Source: Solirubrobacteraceae bacterium (GTDB taxonomy: Bacteria; Actinomycetota; Thermoleophilia; Solirubrobacterales; Solirubrobacteraceae). From it: DNA of 48,113 nt. Below the pieces are notes generated by a model, which was given only the letters and a program-made list of their open reading frames with translations, ran no database searches and had not been told where the DNA came from. This document shows positions 32,605 to 40,275 of this stretch, in pieces. The stretch lies in the NCBI GenBank assembly GCA_030447785.1, contig JAUJOF010000008.1:38576-86688 (forward strand). Direction: 5' to 3'. Each line of letters opens with the position of its first letter. Positions within the stretch are counted from its first letter, which is position 1. Both the position numbers and the translations under genes were made by a program.

Positions 32605-32822
32605 GGGACCTCCGTCCTGAGGGAAAACGCGTGGATCTCCCCGCCGAGCTGCCCGTCGAAGACGTCGTAGACGAGCCGGTGCTGCTGGATACGGCTCATC
32701 CCGTCGAACGAGGCGGCGACGACCCGTGCGCTGAAGTGCACGTTGTCGGCGCTGCTGACCTCCGCGTGGGCGCCGGGGATCGCCGCCTCGATGCGCTGCT
32801 CGAGCTCCTGGGGAGTGGGCAT
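32601..32822 (-). CDS. bolA: BolA-family protein
   Basis: A 73-residue KH-like protein with the BolA pattern: ELEQRIEAAIPGAHAEVSSA, DNVHFSARVVAASFDG, SRIQQHRLVYDVF (conserved His) and GGEIHAFSLRTEVP. BolA partners CGFS glutaredoxins in [2Fe-2S] trafficking, and here the two genes overlap. The start ATG 32822 is preceded at 7 nt by TAGGCT, indicating a leaderless transcript. It is divergent from the erpA-type gene. Confidence 0.92.
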   Translation of the reverse strand: MPTPQELEQRIEAAIPGAHAEVSSADNVHFSARVVAASFDGMSRIQQHRLVYDVFDGQLGGEIHAFSLRTEVP

Positions 32823-32829
32823 TGCCCCT

Positions 32830-32835
32830 AGCCTA
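32830..32835 (-). promoter_or_regulatory. Leaderless-type -10 box of bolA
   Basis: Minus-strand TAGGCT lies 7 nt before ATG 32822; no Shine-Dalgarno sequence is present. Confidence 0.5.
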
Positions 32836-32887
32836 GTGTCTCCGGCCCACTAGACCGGTGGACCGCCTCGCTATCCTCTTCGAGACC

Positions 32888-33241
32888 ATGATCACCATCA
32901 CCGACAAGGGCGCCGAGAAGATCCGCGAGTTCCTGGACTCCCAGGGCACTGTCGCGGCCGATGCCGGCCTGCGGGTCGGCGTGCGCGGTGGGGGCTGCTC
33001 GGGCTTCCAGTACGCGCTGGCTTTCGACCAGAAGCGTGACGGGGACGAGGTGTTCGACCACGAGGGTCTGAAGGTCCTGGTCGATGGCCCCTCGCTTCCC
33101 TACGTCAAGGGCTCGGTCATCGACTACGTGGACTCGCTCACGGGCGCAGGCTTCAAGGTCGAGAACCCGAACGTGATCGCGGCCTGCGGCTGCGGCTCGT
33201 CGTTCCGGGTCGCTGACGAGGAACAGGTCTCCGCCGTCTGA
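32888..33241 (+). CDS. erpA: A-type iron-sulfur carrier protein (ErpA/IscA-like)
   Basis: A 117-residue HesB-like protein: GLRVGVRGGGCSGFQYALAF (first Cys), FDHEGLKVLVDGPSLPYVKG, NPNVIAACGCGSSF (CGC pair), giving the three cluster-binding cysteines of A-type carriers. It delivers Fe-S clusters to apoproteins. ATG 32888 is preferred over GTG 32858 because the family begins MITITDKGAEKI; TATCCT lies 10 nt upstream. It is divergent from bolA-grxD, so the three genes form one Fe-S trafficking group. Its TGA overlaps a CTG that appears to start the next gene. Confidence 0.92.
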   Translation: MITITDKGAEKIREFLDSQGTVAADAGLRVGVRGGGCSGFQYALAFDQKRDGDEVFDHEGLKVLVDGPSLPYVKGSVIDYVDSLTGAGFKVENPNVIAACGCGSSFRVADEEQVSAV

Positions 33242-34470
33242 AGCTTCGGGCGGCGTGCGTCGCCGCCCTGACGCTCCTCTTCGCCGGGTGCGGGGAGGAG
33301 CGCTACGAGCGCGCCCGCGACGAGTCGCCGCGCGGCGAGGCCGCGCCACACCGCGACGTCCGGACCGGCGGCTTGGCCATCGGCCTGACCGAATCCCACG
33401 CCCGGCTGCTCGCCCCGCCGCCCGCGGGCACGCCGCGCGTGGCGGCCTTCGCTGCCTGGCGCGAGCGCGTCGCTGCGCTGCGCCCCTCCCACGTGCGCCT
33501 GCTGGTCGACTGGGCCAAGCTGCAGCCCTCGCGCGCCGCCCCGCCCGACCTGGACGCCGCCGACGACGGCTGCATGCGGGGCCGCCCGCCGTGCGCGGCC
33601 TACGCCGGTCTGCTCGACCGTCTGCAGGCCATCGGGGCGGCCGGCGCCGAGCCGGTGGTGCTCATCTACGGCACGCCCGACTGGGCCGCCGCGCCGGCGC
33701 GCGGATGCGACGAGGAGGGCACCGAGCCACGCACACGCCTGCCCGACCTCGACGCCTACCGCGCCTTCGTCCGCTCGCTGGCTGCGCTGGGGCGCACCGC
33801 GGGCGTCCCGCTGCGCGTCTGGAGCCCGTGGAACGAGCCCAACCACCCGACCTTCCTGACTCCCCAGCGCGCCCGGTGCGACACCGCCTCCGCGCCGCTG
33901 GCCCCCGAGCTGTACGCCCGGATGGTGCGAGCCTGGCGCGAGGCGGCGGGCCCCGGCGCGCGCCTGCTGCTCGGCGAGGTCGCGGGCTACGACGCACCGC
34001 GCGACGCCGCCGCGGGCGCCGCCGAGTTCGCCGCCGCGCTTCCGCGCGACGTCGCCTGCGCTTCCGCGCTCTGGGCCCAGCACGCCTACGTGGGCTCTCC
34101 TTCGGATCGCGAGGGGGGCGCGCCGCTGGCCGGCGACCCCGACCGCGCGGGCGACCTGGCCTTGCTCGAGGAGGTGCTCGCCGCCCTCGACGCCAAGGGC
34201 TGCCCGCGGAGCCACGCGGTGTGGATCACCGAGACCGGCGTGGCCGGCGACGAGCGGCGCACGGTCGAGGGCTGTCGCGAGATGCACACCGCGCTGAGCG
34301 CCTGGGCCCGCCACCCGCGGGTCGACGCCGCCTTCCAGTACACCGTGCGCGAGGATCCCGCCTTCGCCACGGGACTCACCGATCCGGGCCTGGGCCGGCC
34401 CTATCCCGTCCTCGCCGCCTGGCGGGCGTGGGCGGTCAAACCCGGCGGGCCGTCCGCTGCTCCGTGCTGA
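33238..34470 (+). CDS. Lipoprotein with clan GH-A glycoside-hydrolase-like domain, CTG start
   Basis: A 410-residue protein. Reading from CTG 33238 gives KLRAACVAALTLLFAGC, a lipoprotein signal peptide with lipobox LFAGC. No ATG, GTG or TTG exists in this frame between the in-frame stop at 33214 and TTG 33373, which would lose the signal. The domain is a TIM barrel: HVRLLVDWAKLQP, VVLIYGTPDWAAA, VWSPWNEPNHPTFL (acid/base Glu in NEP), VWITETGVAG (nucleophile Glu), as in GH5/GH39-like enzymes. It would act at the cell surface on an unknown glycan. CTG overlaps the erpA stop as CTGA. Confidence 0.75.
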   Translation: MKLRAACVAALTLLFAGCGEERYERARDESPRGEAAPHRDVRTGGLAIGLTESHARLLAPPPAGTPRVAAFAAWRERVAALRPSHVRLLVDWAKLQPSRAAPPDLDAADDGCMRGRPPCAAYAGLLDRLQAIGAAGAEPVVLIYGTPDWAAAPARGCDEEGTEPRTRLPDLDAYRAFVRSLAALGRTAGVPLRVWSPWNEPNHPTFLTPQRARCDTASAPLAPELYARMVRAWREAAGPGARLLLGEVAGYDAPRDAAAGAAEFAAALPRDVACASALWAQHAYVGSPSDREGGAPLAGDPDRAGDLALLEEVLAALDAKGCPRSHAVWITETGVAGDERRTVEGCREMHTALSAWARHPRVDAAFQYTVREDPAFATGLTDPGLGRPYPVLAAWRAWAVKPGGPSAAPC

Positions 34471-34884
34471 CGGCACACTCTTCTCCACCGCATGCCCACC
34501 GCCGCCCTGAGAACCCGAGACCGTTGATCGACGGTCGGACGAGGTGGGGCCCAATCAAGCGCTGTGCACTGGCGCTGTGCGACCTTGGTCATGGTGGGCG
34601 ATGACGCCACCGCAGGCACCGAGGGACAGCGAGGCGGTGGTGGGCGCCGCCGTGTGGGTGCGTCTGTGGGCGGATCGATGCCCCCGCTCGCCTCCTGCGC
34701 GCTCGCTGGTCGCCTTCTCCGCGCTATCGGCGGCGAACGCGACCAGCGCCACCGGGCGGGGGGCCAATCTCGAGCGCTGGTCGCCTTCTCCGCGTATGCG
34801 CGGACAATCCGACCACAGCCCGGCGAGAGGACTCTCGCGGCTGGTCAACCGCCCGATTCGAGACCGATCATGTACTTGCGGTCA
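34471..34884. other. Intergenic region of 414 bp without a credible gene
   Basis: No frame has family similarity or a convincing start. It holds two copies of a 20-bp direct repeat with an inverted half-copy between them (34704-34794). There is also a hairpin GACCG/CGGTC (34862-34883) that could terminate the small gene ending at 34885 on the minus strand. Composition is like the neighbourhood. Confidence 0.6.
34704..34794. repeat. Direct repeats with an inverted half-copy
   Basis: CGCTGGTCGCCTTCTCCGCG occurs at 34704-34723 and 34775-34794. Between them GCGACCAGCG (34738-34747) is the inverse of its first ten bases. Origin unknown. Confidence 0.6.
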
Positions 34885-35058
34885 CTAATGGCCTCCGCCG
34901 GCCTGGTCGAGCTTGTCCTCGGCGGTGTTGATCGCCTCCTCGTCGCGCGGCGGGTTGCTCGGCGGACGGGTGGCCTCGCCGGTCGGCCCGTCCGGACCGG
35001 TGATGTCGCGGCGCTGCTCGTCGGGCTCCTGCTTCACGTCGTCACGGTCAGTGGTCAT
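34885..35058 (-). CDS. Small acidic hydrophilic protein, 57 aa
   Basis: ATG 35058 follows a very good GCAGGAGG. The protein (TTDRDDVKQEPDEQRRDITG, PPSNPPRDEEAINTAEDKLD) is highly charged, has no cysteine and no hydrophobic core, and is likely disordered. I recognise no family. The strong ribosome-binding site is the main support. It lies downstream of alkA on the same strand, separated by 56 nt. Confidence 0.5.
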   Translation of the reverse strand: MTTDRDDVKQEPDEQRRDITGPDGPTGEATRPPSNPPRDEEAINTAEDKLDQAGGGH

Positions 35059-35114
35059 CGGGCCTCCTGCGGGTGGGGTTCCCGACCGGCGTGCCCGGTG
35101 TTGGCACGTCTGAT

Positions 35115-35768
35115 TCAGGCGGTGGTGGTCGGCTCGTTGTCCAGCGAGCGCCACAGGTAGCGGCAGGCCAGCGTGCGGTGGGGGCGCCAGGCCTCGGCCA
35201 GCGCGCGTAGCTCGTCCGCCGTGGGCAGCCCGGGCAGGCCGTAGGCGCGCTCGACGGCTCGGCGCACGCCCAGGTCGCCCACCGCGAGTACGTCGGGGCG
35301 CTCGAGCTGGAACATCAGGAACATGTGCGCGCTCCACTCGCCCAGCCCGCGCACCGCGCGCAGCTCGGCGACGATCTCCTCGTCGGGCAGCTCGGCGACG
35401 CGGTCCAGCTCGAGCTCGCCGGCCACGACGTGCTCGGCCAGCGAGCGCAGGAAGGTCACCTTGGCGCGCGACAGCCCGGCGGCGGCGCGCAGCTCCTCCG
35501 CGTCGGCGGCCAGCACCTCCTCGGGGGTCGGCGGCCGCCCGGCGAAATGCTCGAGCAGGCGCCCGTGGATGGCCCGGGCCGCCTTGGTGGACAGCTGCTG
35601 GCCCACGATGGAACGCACGAGCGCCCCGTAATGGTCCGAAGCCGGCTCGCCCGCCCCGGTGCGCCGGGGCGGACGCGGCGGGCCGACGCGGTCGATCAGG
35701 GCGCCGAGGACCGGATCGACCGCGCGCAGGTGGGCGGCCCCGGCGGCGTCGCGGGGATCGTCGCTCAG
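35115..35768 (-). CDS. alkA: DNA-3-methyladenine glycosylase II-like (AlkA), CTG start
   Basis: A 217-residue HhH-GPD DNA glycosylase that removes alkylated bases: ALVRSIVGQQLSTKAARAIH, LSRAKVTFLRSLAEHVV, RAVRGLGEWSAHMFLMFQL (helix-hairpin-helix) and DVLAVGDLGVRRAVERAYGL with the catalytic Asp in VGDLG. The frame upstream belongs to the HemQ-like gene. The only start that keeps the N-terminal helix is CTG 35768 (SDDPRDAAGAAHLRAVDPVL), which overlaps the preceding stop as CTGA. The next canonical codon, in ALVRSIVG, would cut into the conserved core. Confidence 0.88.
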   Translation of the reverse strand: MSDDPRDAAGAAHLRAVDPVLGALIDRVGPPRPPRRTGAGEPASDHYGALVRSIVGQQLSTKAARAIHGRLLEHFAGRPPTPEEVLAADAEELRAAAGLSRAKVTFLRSLAEHVVAGELELDRVAELPDEEIVAELRAVRGLGEWSAHMFLMFQLERPDVLAVGDLGVRRAVERAYGLPGLPTADELRALAEAWRPHRTLACRYLWRSLDNEPTTTA

Positions 35769-36460
35769 GGGTGCTCCGCGAGGACCAGGGCCTCGCCGTC
35801 CAGCGCGTTGAGCGCGCGTTCCAGCGAGGCCGCGATGCAGGTGAAGCTGGGCGTGTCGCGCAGTGTGTAGGCCGAGGCCTCCGTGGTGCGCAGGCGCTGC
35901 ACCAGGTCCAGGAAGGCGGCGACGTCGTCGGTGTCGAAGGCGACCACGAACTCCTGGTCGTCCAGCCCGAAGCAGTAGGTCGTGTGGTTGTCGACCTGGG
36001 GGTACTCGCGCCCGACGCGGATGTGGTCCTGCATGATCCGCCAGCGTTCCTGCGCGGGCAGGGCGTACCACCCGCGGGTCTTCACGAAGGGGTAGACGAA
36101 CAGGTACCTGCCGGTGAAGCGCCGGGGCACGTGGCGCTCCTCGTCGGAGTACTCGCTGGCCTTGCGCAGGCCCAGGAACGAGTAGGGGATGGACGACCAC
36201 TGCATGAGCCCGCTCTGGGCCGCCACCACGTGGAACTCGTGGATGCGGTCGAGGTTCTCGGCCTCGGCCACCACCATCAGCTCCGCGTCGCCGCGCGTAC
36301 CCACCAGCGAGAAGGCCTGCAGCAGGTGATCGGCCCCGAAGTTCTCACATGCGGCGAGGAACTCCCGCTTGTCGCGCGCGCGATCCTCGGCCGCGCGCCG
36401 GCGCCAGGCGGGGTCGACCTTGAGGAAGGTGTACTTGACGAAGTGGCGAGAGGCGGCCAT
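35765..36460 (-). CDS. chdC: Chlorite-dismutase-family protein, HemQ-like coproheme decarboxylase
   Basis: A 231-residue protein. The strongest match is LFVYPFVKTRGWYALPAQER with the Tyr-Pro segment that holds the catalytic Tyr of HemQ. It continues MQDHIRVGREYPQV (proximal His region) and TTYCFGLDDQEFVVAFDTDD. HemQ converts Fe-coproporphyrin to heme b in the coproporphyrin pathway of actinobacteria and firmicutes. It is not a chlorite dismutase, since the distal Arg context is missing. ATG 36460 lies 8 nt after TAGGCT (leaderless type). No other heme gene is nearby; alkA is coupled downstream. Confidence 0.8.
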   Translation of the reverse strand: MAASRHFVKYTFLKVDPAWRRRAAEDRARDKREFLAACENFGADHLLQAFSLVGTRGDAELMVVAEAENLDRIHEFHVVAAQSGLMQWSSIPYSFLGLRKASEYSDEERHVPRRFTGRYLFVYPFVKTRGWYALPAQERWRIMQDHIRVGREYPQVDNHTTYCFGLDDQEFVVAFDTDDVAAFLDLVQRLRTTEASAYTLRDTPSFTCIAASLERALNALDGEALVLAEHP

Positions 36461-36468
36461 CGCCCTGG

Positions 36469-36474
36469 AGCCTA
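36469..36474 (-). promoter_or_regulatory. Leaderless-type -10 box of the HemQ-like gene
   Basis: Minus-strand TAGGCT lies 8 nt before ATG 36460. Confidence 0.45.
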
Positions 36475-36513
36475 GGGTGGGCGCCGCCGGCACGCTCTCC
36501 TCGCGCGCCGCCC

Positions 36514-37472
36514 TCAACGGTCTTTGAGCAGCGCCTCTGCCACCGCGTCCAGCCGCGCGGAGTCGCCCTCCACCAGCGAGCGCCCGCGCTCGCGCAGCGC
36601 CGCGAGGTTCTGCGGGCTCACGTCGTCCAACTCGTCCTTGGCGCCGATCAGCTCGATCTGGAAGCGATGGTGCTGGTCGCCCAGCGCTGGTCCAGCTGGC
36701 TGCTCACCGCGTCGCTCTGCCCGTCGAAGACCACGTCGATGAGGGGGCGGATCCACTCCAGCACGCCCCAGCCGCGCACGGCCTCGCAGCGGTAGGGGCG
36801 GTTGAGCGCCCCGGTGCCCAGCGAGACGATGCGCACGGGGCGCTCCGGCGCGATGCGCCGCGCCTCCGCGTAGGCGCACAGCGCCGGATTGTTGGCGTAC
36901 ACGCCGCCGTCGACCAGGCAGAAGCGCTCGCCGCGCGCGCTGAGCACCAGCGGCTCGAAGTAGGTGGGCGCTGCCGAGGTGGCCCGCGCGGCGTCGCGCG
37001 CTCGGTGGTCCCACGCGGGCTCGCCCTCGGCCACCACGTGACTGGCGAACAGGAAGGGCCGGCGCGCCTCGGTGTCATAGGCGGTCAGGAGCACGTCGGT
37101 GCGAAGCTCGCTCAGGCGCGCGTCGCCCACGTAGCGCTCCAGGGCCGACTGCAGCGCGGCGTGGTCATAGCGCTCGTCGAGCAGGCCCAGGCCGCTGACG
37201 ATCTTGCGTGTGAGCGTCCGCCCGAAGATCTCCGGGCCTTCCTGGACGTAGAGATCGATCAGCTCCTCGGCGCGCCAGCGCAGGTCGCCGCCCGCGCCGG
37301 GCACGGTGAGGGCCGCGGCCAGGATGCCGCCGGTGGAGGTGCCGGCGATGAGATCGAACAGCTCGGCGATGCGCCGCCCGGTGCGCCGCTCCAGCTCGGC
37401 CAGCACGGTGGCGGGGATGATGCCCCGGATGCCGCCGCCGTCGATGGACAGGATGTCGAAGGGCCGCTCCAT
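36514..37472 (-). CDS. Patatin-like phospholipase (one frame break)
   Basis: About 319 residues. The patatin features are DILSIDGGGIRGIIPATVLA (oxyanion GGGxRG), LIAGTSTGGILAAAL (nucleophile Ser in GTSTG) and CLVDGGVYANNPALCAYAEA (catalytic Asp in DGG). These CapV/patatin-type lipases act on membrane lipids. Near 36685 one missing G shifts the frame; the expected end (DQHHRFQIELIGAKDELDDV, then LAEALLKDR-like LLKDR) is in the next frame. No cyclic-nucleotide synthase of a CBASS system is adjacent, so a defence role is not supported here. Confidence 0.85.
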
Positions 37473-37515
37473 CCCGTCAGGAGGTTCGGCGCGCGCGCGG
37501 ACGAACCTTCCCCGG

Positions 37516-37773
37516 GTGGAGGCCTCCTGGGTGTACCTGCTGCGCTGCGCCGACGGCTCGCTGTACTGCGGCTGGACGGCCGACCTGCGCCGCCGGCTGG
37601 CCGCCCACGAGGCCGGAGGCGCCAGCCGCTACACCGCCTCGCGGCGTCCTGTGGTGCTGGCCTGGGCGCGCGCGATGCCCGACCGGCGGGCCGCCCGCCG
37701 CGAGGAGGCGCGCGTCAAGTCCTTGCCGCGCGCGGCCAAGCTCGCCCTCCTGGCGGGCGCCGAGCCGGCCTGA
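37516..37773 (+). CDS. GIY-YIG nuclease superfamily protein (UPF0213/YhbQ type)
   Basis: An 85-residue single-domain protein: WVYLLRCADGSLYCGWTADL is the variant GIY-YIG core (VYLLRC...YCGWT), RRLAAHEAGGASRYTASRRP supplies the conserved Arg and YT, and the end EEARVKSLPRAAKLALL is typical. GTG 37516 is the start that fits the family length. It is divergent from the patatin gene. Members cut DNA in vitro, but the role in the cell is unclear. Confidence 0.85.
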   Translation: MEASWVYLLRCADGSLYCGWTADLRRRLAAHEAGGASRYTASRRPVVLAWARAMPDRRAARREEARVKSLPRAAKLALLAGAEPA

Positions 37774-37818
37774 GACGGTCGCTTGCGCCTGAGGGCCCGC
37801 CTCCGGCACCCCTCGGGG

Positions 37819-37824
37819 TACCGT
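37819..37824 (+). promoter_or_regulatory. -10-like box upstream of the ABC transporter operon
   Basis: TACCGT lies 8 nt before ATG 37833, without a Shine-Dalgarno sequence. Confidence 0.35.
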
Positions 37825-37832
37825 GGAACCCC

Positions 37833-38837
37833 ATGGACGCCGCCATCCAGGTTGAGGGGGTCGTCAAGCGCTTCGGGCCGACCCGCGCGCTGGACGGCCT
37901 GGACCTCGTCGCCGCCGAGGGCCGCGTGCTGGGCCTGCTGGGACCCAACGGGGCGGGCAAGACCACCATCGTGCGGGTGCTGGCCACGCTGCTCGAGCCC
38001 GACGAGGGAAGGGCCAGCGTGCTGGGTCTCGACGTGGTCTCCCAGGCGCGCGCGGTGCGCCGCGAGATCGGACTGGCCGGCCAGTTCGCCGCGGTGGACG
38101 AGCTGCTGACCGGCCGCGAGAACCTGCGACTGTTCGCCGGCCTTTTTCGCATGGGCGGGCGCGAGGCCCGCGGGCGCGTCGACGAGCTGCTGGAGCGCTT
38201 CGACCTGCTCGACGCCGCCGACCGCCCGGCCAAGACCTACTCGGGCGGCATGCGCCGCCGGCTCGACCTGGCCTCCAGCCTCCTGACCAGCCCGCGCATC
38301 CTCTTCCTCGACGAGCCGACCACGGGGCTGGACCCGCGCAGCCGCAATCAGATCTGGGCCGTGGTGCGCGAGCTGGTGGAGGAGGGCACCACCGTGCTGC
38401 TGACCACCCAGTACCTCGAGGAGGCCGACCACCTGGCCCACCGCGTCGCGGTGGTCGACCAGGGGCGGGTGATCGCCGAGGGGACCGGCGACGAGCTCAA
38501 GGATCAGGTGGGCGGCGCGATGGTGCACGTGCGCCTCAGCGATGCGGGCGAGCGCGACGCCGCGGTCGTCGCCCTGGGTCGCTTGGGCTGCGCAGGCGCC
38601 CAGCCCGGCGACGTGGGCACCGACCTCATCGTGCCCGCGCCCCACGACGGGGTGGGGATGGTGGCCGAGGCCGCCGCCGCACTGCGCGAGGCCGGGGTGG
38701 GCGTGAGCGACCTGGGGCTGCGCCGCCCGACCCTGGACGACGTCTTCCTCGAGCTGACCGGGCAGAAGACCGACGAGCCGGCGTCCCCGCCCGAGGGCGA
38801 GGAGGAGCCCGAGGCGGCCGCGGGGGCCCCGGCGTGA
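37833..38837 (+). CDS. ABC transporter ATP-binding protein, DrrA/daunorubicin-resistance type
   Basis: A 334-residue ATPase: Walker A LGPNGAGKTTIV, Q-loop near LAGQFAAVDELLTG, signature YSGGMRRRLDLA, Walker B ILFLDEPTTGLDP and switch TTQYLEEADHLA. The C-terminal extension (VSDLGLRRPTLDDVFLELTG) is the DrrA-specific region. It ends in an acidic Pro/Glu tail. Together with the coupled permease it forms a DrrAB-type exporter for hydrophobic compounds such as antibiotics or lipids. Confidence 0.92.
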   Translation: MDAAIQVEGVVKRFGPTRALDGLDLVAAEGRVLGLLGPNGAGKTTIVRVLATLLEPDEGRASVLGLDVVSQARAVRREIGLAGQFAAVDELLTGRENLRLFAGLFRMGGREARGRVDELLERFDLLDAADRPAKTYSGGMRRRLDLASSLLTSPRILFLDEPTTGLDPRSRNQIWAVVRELVEEGTTVLLTTQYLEEADHLAHRVAVVDQGRVIAEGTGDELKDQVGGAMVHVRLSDAGERDAAVVALGRLGCAGAQPGDVGTDLIVPAPHDGVGMVAEAAAALREAGVGVSDLGLRRPTLDDVFLELTGQKTDEPASPPEGEEEPEAAAGAPA

Positions 38838-39649
38838 ACGCGCCGCGCGCCCTGGTGGGGGAGGACGGACTGCTGGCCGAGGCCGGCTGGACGCTGCGCG
38901 ACTGCGCGCTGGTCACCGGGCGCAACCTGCGCCACTTCGTCCGCCAGCCGCAGCTGCTGCTCTTCTCGACGATCCAGCCGGTGATGTTCATCCTGCTGTT
39001 CTCGTTCGTCTTCGGCGGGGCCATCGGCGCCACGCTGCCACCGGGCGTCGACTACGTCGACTTCCTGCTGCCGGGCATCTTCATCCAGTCCTCGGCCTTT
39101 CGCGCCTCGCAGACCGCCGTCGGGTTGGCCGAGGACCTCCAGCGGGGCGTGGTGGATCGCATGCGCTCGATGCCCATGTCGCGCGCCGCGGTGCTGGTGG
39201 GGCGCACGACGGCCGACCTCGTGCGGAGCCTGTTCGTGGTGGCGCTGATGATCGCGGTGGGCTACCTGGTGGGCTTTCGGTTCACCGAGGGCGTGCTGGC
39301 CGCCGCCGGCGCCGTCGTGGTCGTCCTGCTCTTCGGCTTCGGGCTGAGCTGGATCTTCACGCTGGTGGGGCTGGTCACCGACAGTGCCGAGGCAGCCCAG
39401 TCGGCGGGCTTCGTCGCCATCTTCCCGCTGGTCTTCGCCTCGTCGGTCTTCGTGCCCATCGAGACCATGCCGTCGTGGCTGGAGGGCTTCGCCGGCGTCA
39501 GCCCGGTCACCGCTGCGGTGGACAGCGCCCGGGCGCTCTCGCTGGGCGGAGAGGTCAGCGACCCGCTGCTGCTCTTCCTCGGCTGGCTGGCGGGGCTGCT
39601 CGCCGTGTTCGTGCCCCTCAGCGTGTGGCGCTACCGGCGGATGAGCTGA
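38834..39649 (+). CDS. ABC-2 type permease, DrrB-like
   Basis: A 271-residue membrane protein with six helices: LLLFSTIQPVMFILLFSFVF, VDFLLPGIFIQSSAFRASQT (the ABC-2 conserved loop), RSLFVVALMIAVGYLVGF, VVVVLLFGFGLSWIFTLVGL, GFVAIFPLVFASSVFVPIET and LLLFLGWLAGLLAVFVPLSV. GTG 38834 overlaps the ATPase stop (GTGA), so the two are produced together. Its end overlaps the convergent tetR gene by 32 bp. Confidence 0.9.
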   Translation: MNAPRALVGEDGLLAEAGWTLRDCALVTGRNLRHFVRQPQLLLFSTIQPVMFILLFSFVFGGAIGATLPPGVDYVDFLLPGIFIQSSAFRASQTAVGLAEDLQRGVVDRMRSMPMSRAAVLVGRTTADLVRSLFVVALMIAVGYLVGFRFTEGVLAAAGAVVVVLLFGFGLSWIFTLVGLVTDSAEAAQSAGFVAIFPLVFASSVFVPIETMPSWLEGFAGVSPVTAAVDSARALSLGGEVSDPLLLFLGWLAGLLAVFVPLSVWRYRRMS

Positions 39650-40256
39650 GCACGCCCGACCCCGCCAGCAGCAGGTCCACGTACCCGTCGGCGATCTGCT
39701 GCGCGCCGAGCGGGCCGCGCGCCCGATACCACTGCGCGGTGTGGTTGACCATGCCCAGCAGGGCCCACAGTGCCAGTTTCCGGTCGGCCAGCGTGGCCGC
39801 CCCCGCCTCGTCCACGCGGGTGAGCACCTCCTCGACCAGGCGCTCGAAGCGCTTGCGGCTCGCGCGCACGCCGCGCCACGTCGCGCCGCGCTCGATCACG
39901 TGGCGCTCCTGCTGGAAGACGAGCATGTGGTCGCGGCACTCGACCACGTGGGCGACCCACAGGCGCACCAGCGCGCGCAGCTGCTGCTCGGGGGGGTCCT
40001 CGCGGTCGAGCAGCGCGCGGGCCTGCTCGAGCAGCGGGTCCAGGAGCTGGTCGCAGATGCCCATGAGCAGCTGCTCCTTGCCGGGGAAGTAGTGGTAGAG
40101 CGACCCGGTGGCCAGGCCGAGCGCCTCGGCCAGCTCGGGCATGGCGGTCTGGTCGTAGCCGTGCTGGGCGAACACGCGCGCCGCGCCAAGCAGGATCTCC
40201 TGGCGGCGGCGGTCGTAGCGCGCGCGCAGCGCGGGTCGGCTGGGGCGGGTCGCCAC
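39618..40256 (-). CDS. TetR-family regulator divergent from the acyl-CoA dehydrogenase
   Basis: A 212-residue regulator. HTH: RRQEILLGAARVFAQHGYDQ, then MPELAEALGLATGSLYHYFPGKEQLL. The C-terminal part resembles the TetR_C group found with fatty-acid genes (FQQERHVIERGATWRGVRA). GTG 40256 has TATTAT 7 nt upstream, so the mRNA is probably leaderless; the operator palindrome lies directly upstream. The divergent position makes regulation of the acyl-CoA dehydrogenase/carboxylase operon very likely, with an acyl-CoA as effector (inference). Confidence 0.88.
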   Translation of the reverse strand: MATRPSRPALRARYDRRRQEILLGAARVFAQHGYDQTAMPELAEALGLATGSLYHYFPGKEQLLMGICDQLLDPLLEQARALLDREDPPEQQLRALVRLWVAHVVECRDHMLVFQQERHVIERGATWRGVRASRKRFERLVEEVLTRVDEAGAATLADRKLALWALLGMVNHTAQWYRARGPLGAQQIADGYVDLLLAGSGVLSSSAGSATR

Positions 40257-40263
40257 GCTCTCG

Positions 40264-40269
40264 ATAATA
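40264..40269 (-). promoter_or_regulatory. Leaderless-type -10 box of the tetR gene
   Basis: Minus-strand TATTAT lies 7 nt before GTG 40256. Confidence 0.55.
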
Positions 40270-40275
40270 CCGAAA

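Noticed and set aside
28020..34880. Shared 10-mer GTACTTGCGG at the TetR palindrome and near 34871
   Set aside because: Ten bases over this distance can occur by chance and the surroundings differ.
36514..37472. Patatin as a CBASS effector
   Set aside because: No CD-NTase, ubiquitin-like or nuclease partner is adjacent.
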